From the NCBI GenBank assembly GCA_964428745.1, contig CAYRYZ010000003.1, positions 1-64,000 on the forward strand: a stretch of DNA of 64,000 nucleotides, given 5' to 3'. Origin of the DNA: GCA-002713455 sp964428745. GTDB lineage: Bacteria > Fidelibacterota > Marinisomatia > Marinisomatales > TCS55. Under the pieces are notes generated by a model. The model was given only the letters and a program-made list of their open reading frames with translations. It searched no databases and was not told where the DNA came from. The position numbers and the translations under genes were made by a program. Position 1 is the first letter of the stretch. Each line of letters opens with the position of its first letter. This document shows, one piece after another, positions 61,181 to 64,000 of the stretch.

Positions 61181-64000
61181 GGATTTCTCCCTGAATTTTA
61201 AAAAATTCACTATAACGTAAATTATCCAAATAAAATATTGTTCCATTCAATGATAGAGATCGTCCCAATAAGATGGAAGCCGTGAGATTTGCTTTTATCG
61301 TTTTTCCATTGGCAATTCCATTTAGAGATTCAGGTGGCATTTTTGAAGAACCATCTGCAAAAAAATAATCGATATTTCCTTCGAGCCGACCATCTTTACC
61401 TATAAACCGTAACCAAGAAGTTTTTAAGCCATATGCGCTTACATTCATTGCTTCATGATCTTCTAAAATAATTTTATCTTTATAGTAGATTAATCGAGAA
61501 TCCCATTGGAAACGACCTATTTTGTTTTCTTTTAATCCAAATTCAGATGTAAACCCAGATATAGATCGATCAATGATTCTATTATTTTCAGATGTGACGT
61601 TAGAATTATGCAAATCCCCTCGAAAGATAAGGTATTTAGAATTTTTAATAAATACTTGTGACTCCCCAACTGACTTGGCATACAACCTTTTCTCCCACCC
61701 CCGAGGATCAAGCCCACCAAAGTATGAACGATTTTCATACCACAATCTATGACGGCTAGATTGACCTTTTTCCCGATGAATTATTTCATGTCTTTGTGTA
61801 CTTTGATATAATTGTACACCGTTTTTACTCAATGAACCCCTCCATCCATATATTGGACCATGAAAATCTAAACGGTGCAAAAATCGATACATAAATGGAT
61901 TCAGTTTAACATTATTTGTTTTGGATAGGTCAACTAATAAGCGCGTTAACCCATCCATCCGAAAACCGGCTTGATGCTCGCCAGTAAAAACTGTATGTGA
62001 AATATAGGCGCCATTTTCATCTTGGATATATTCATTTAATGCTGGATCATATCGATAATTCCCTAAGCCAATTCCCAATGAATCATAAATAATAGCTCTA
62101 GTTTCATGTAAAGCATTCTGAGCATTAAGTATTAGATCCATCTTAAGTGGACTGTTTTTAGTTCTATAATTAACCGATCCTCTTAATGAATTAAAACTTT
62201 CTTGGTTGCGATCCTTGTTATTTTTTTGGATTCTTTGACGATAAACCCAAGCGTGCCGCCACCCTGATGAATTAGAGGATTTGATATCCATTTGGACATA
62301 TTGTCCAGATTTAGCTTCTTCCATCAGATAATTATTTTCTTTTAAAAAGATGTAATCATTTCTCTTACCTAATCCTATTGAGGAGAACCAATAACTTTTA
62401 GAATAATTAATCCCTATAAGCATATCATCAAATCGATATTCTTTCTCACGCATCTCATGCCCATAAGAAATAAAAGGATTTGCAAAACCTTTTAAAAAGA
62501 TCAATTTACCATTAACTTCTTGAAAATCAATTTCAGATTGCACTTGATTTAATCTAAGTTTTGCGGTTTTAAGAAATTTACCGTAATAATCCAAATTTAA
62601 TTCTTGTCGATCTTTTTGAATATTGTTCTGTTCAAATCGAGACAATTGAATTTTACTTTTCAATTCTTGTCCAAGATTGAAACGAGACATCAAGGACAAC
62701 ATAGATTCAGGGGTGTCTTCATTTTGTTTTGATATATCCCAAGATTCATTAAAATTTACCTCTCTATCTCTAGTTAAATTCTTAAACCCCTCAGAATTTT
62801 GCCAATACTCTATATTATAGCTCATATCTACTTTGCCAATATTAAATTGACTTTGATCCAAACCTATTCGCAATGCGTTGCCATTTGATTGAGCGTCAGG
62901 CCCTTTTGATAAAATATTACTATTTTGCATTGTAAATGCACTCTCAGCAAAAAGTGATGTTCCTTTTCGAAAATTAATATTAGAGTTAAACTGTAATTGC
63001 TGATGACTTTCTGGAGCTTTCAAAGTACGGCCAGGGGAATATCGAACAATATTATCATCGGCATCGCTGCTACCAATAAACTCATAATAGATCCGATTTT
63101 GCATAGATATCTTTCTTACATATAAACCTTGAGGATCAATACTAAATGTGACAATATATCTATTATTAGATGAAATTGAATTAGGACTATAATAATATAT
63201 ATCTTGTATCAATTCATAATCACCTAAAGAATCTTGAGTGACTCCTGACTGATATACGACATCAATTGATTTAAATGCTGATATCTGGTCACCCGTTAAT
63301 ACTGAACCTATAGTATTATCTTTTTCATTCATGTAAGTCAGGTTATAATTTATTTTTTCATTAAAGTTTCCGCTTATATCTGTCTCTAAATAGTTTGATT
63401 TATACGTTGATTCATTATATTGATATTCTATATCAATATCAGAATCAAAATAAATCAAGTGCTTTGGTGTAAATATTAATTCTCCTGAAGTATAATCGAT
63501 GATATAATCACGATCTTGACCTCTTTTCATTTCAATTCCATTTAGCCATACTGATTCTGAACCCGCTGAAATAATAACATTTCTCATACCATCATTTGAT
63601 GTTAAAAAATAAGGTCCTTGATGACCATCTCTCCCCTTGATTTCCAACCGATTATATTTACCCTTACTTTGACCAAAAGTAGTACTTACCGTTACATTAT
63701 CTTTATTGATATTATTTGTTATCCCCACAATATTTTTGTTACCTCTATTATATTTGCCACTTTTATTTGTAATGGTTATATCGCCAGCAAGTAATTCTCC
63801 CGAAGGGTGTGAAACTTTTAAAAAGATTTTGTCTAGCTCATCTAAAGATGCTGTCGTTCCATCCGGTTGAATCGGTAAAGTTTCATCAGTAACTATACCT
63901 GACACTCGAATTTGGTCATTTAACTTACCTGCGATTTGAAACCGCAACCCTCCGTTTAACATGCCTGTACCTTGGCTACTTATCTCTAATCCTCTAAAGA
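61167..64000 (-). CDS. Very large outer-membrane beta-barrel protein, N-terminus outside window
   Basis: The reading frame is open to the right edge of the window (upstream codons encode RGLEISSQGTG before MLNGGLRF), so the protein is longer than the 931 residues up to that Met. Visible motifs include GLRFQIAGKLNDQIRVSGIV, VWLNGIEMKRGQDRDYII, DYTSGELIFTPKHLIYF and many alternating aromatic strands. The GSE-VWLNG-RG-DYIIDY pattern recalls outer-membrane proteins of FCB bacteria and Gemmatimonadota of unknown function. The gene is coupled to the D15-like gene. Confidence 0.75.
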   Translation of the reverse strand, partial: FRGLEISSQGTGMLNGGLRFQIAGKLNDQIRVSGIVTDETLPIQPDGTTASLDELDKIFLKVSHPSGELLAGDITITNKSGKYNRGNKNIVGITNNINKDNVTVSTTFGQSKGKYNRLEIKGRDGHQGPYFLTSNDGMRNVIISAGSESVWLNGIEMKRGQDRDYIIDYTSGELIFTPKHLIYFDSDIDIEYQYNESTYKSNYLETDISGNFNEKINYNLTYMNEKDNTIGSVLTGDQISAFKSIDVVYQSGVTQDSLGDYELIQDIYYYSPNSISSNNRYIVTFSIDPQGLYVRKISMQNRIYYEFIGSSDADDNIVRYSPGRTLKAPESHQQLQFNSNINFRKGTSLFAESAFTMQNSNILSKGPDAQSNGNALRIGLDQSQFNIGKVDMSYNIEYWQNSEGFKNLTRDREVNFNESWDISKQNEDTPESMLSLMSRFNLGQELKSKIQLSRFEQNNIQKDRQELNLDYYGKFLKTAKLRLNQVQSEIDFQEVNGKLIFLKGFANPFISYGHEMREKEYRFDDMLIGINYSKSYWFSSIGLGKRNDYIFLKENNYLMEEAKSGQYVQMDIKSSNSSGWRHAWVYRQRIQKNNKDRNQESFNSLRGSVNYRTKNSPLKMDLILNAQNALHETRAIIYDSLGIGLGNYRYDPALNEYIQDENGAYISHTVFTGEHQAGFRMDGLTRLLVDLSKTNNVKLNPFMYRFLHRLDFHGPIYGWRGSLSKNGVQLYQSTQRHEIIHREKGQSSRHRLWYENRSYFGGLDPRGWEKRLYAKSVGESQVFIKNSKYLIFRGDLHNSNVTSENNRIIDRSISGFTSEFGLKENKIGRFQWDSRLIYYKDKIILEDHEAMNVSAYGLKTSWLRFIGKDGRLEGNIDYFFADGSSKMPPESLNGIANGKTIKANLTASILLGRSLSLNGTIFYLDNLRYSEFFKIQGEIRAHF

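Overview
The window is AT-rich chromosomal DNA from a Gram-negative bacterium, most likely a marine member of the FCB superphylum. My best guess is Candidatus Marinimicrobia (SAR406) or a close relative. This rests on FCB-style RpoB and EF-Tu sequence, lipoproteins with their own signal peptides, a DUF4837 lipoprotein, a UpxY-type NusG paralog, a LolA-FtsK pair and large outer-membrane barrels. A run of exactly 100 N flanked by a 55-bp repeat shows that this is a scaffolded draft, probably a metagenome-assembled or single-cell genome. The taxonomic call is inference; no rRNA is present.

Left part (1-8.3 kb): small and accessory genes. These are a lipoprotein, a DUF6249-like membrane protein followed at once by a small XRE regulator, a hairpin-rich intergenic patch, a short secreted barrel-like protein, a CotH-kinase lipoprotein and an M16 zinc protease lipoprotein. 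A natural fusion of a phytol/polyprenol kinase domain with a DUF92 (VTE6/TMEM19) domain overlaps a free-methionine-(R)-sulfoxide reductase. Three hairpin terminators with A and T tracts separate units here.

Central part (8.3-54.9 kb): every gene lies on the minus strand. In transcription order it runs yebC, ruvC, ruvA, an aminotransferase, gcvT, ftsK, a lolA-like gene, a flippase-like membrane protein, a HAD phosphatase carrying the assembly gap, ddl, a NusG paralog and cysS. A probable promoter follows, then tRNA-Thr(UGU), Tyr, Gly, Thr(GGU), tuf, rpmG, tRNA-Trp, secE, nusG, rplKAJL, rpoBC, rpsLG, fusA and the complete S10, spc and alpha ribosomal clusters down to rplQ. This is about 30 kb of nearly gapless transcription and translation genes. 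Behind rplQ come a GHL10-type glycoside hydrolase, hutU-hutI of histidine degradation, and two small envelope genes. The genes rpmJ, secE and rpmG are shorter than 60 codons and were found by reading the sequence directly.

Right part (54.9-64 kb): a divergent EamA transporter, then minus-strand acyl-CoA thioesterase, accA, a dolichol-phosphate-mannose-synthase-like glycosyltransferase, a dTDP-4-dehydrorhamnose-reductase-like enzyme, a DUF4837 lipoprotein, a short Omp85/D15-like barrel and a very large outer-membrane protein that runs off the right edge. The last three look like an envelope operon of unknown function.

There is no CRISPR array, insertion sequence, phage, recognised defence system, rRNA or replication origin. 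The most interesting items are the fused isoprenoid-alcohol kinases, the right-edge outer-membrane pair, the NusG paralog, the membrane protein/XRE pair, the TTG starts of both large RNA polymerase subunits, a glycine in the rifampicin pocket of RpoB, and the assembly gap that falsely splits an intact phosphatase gene.
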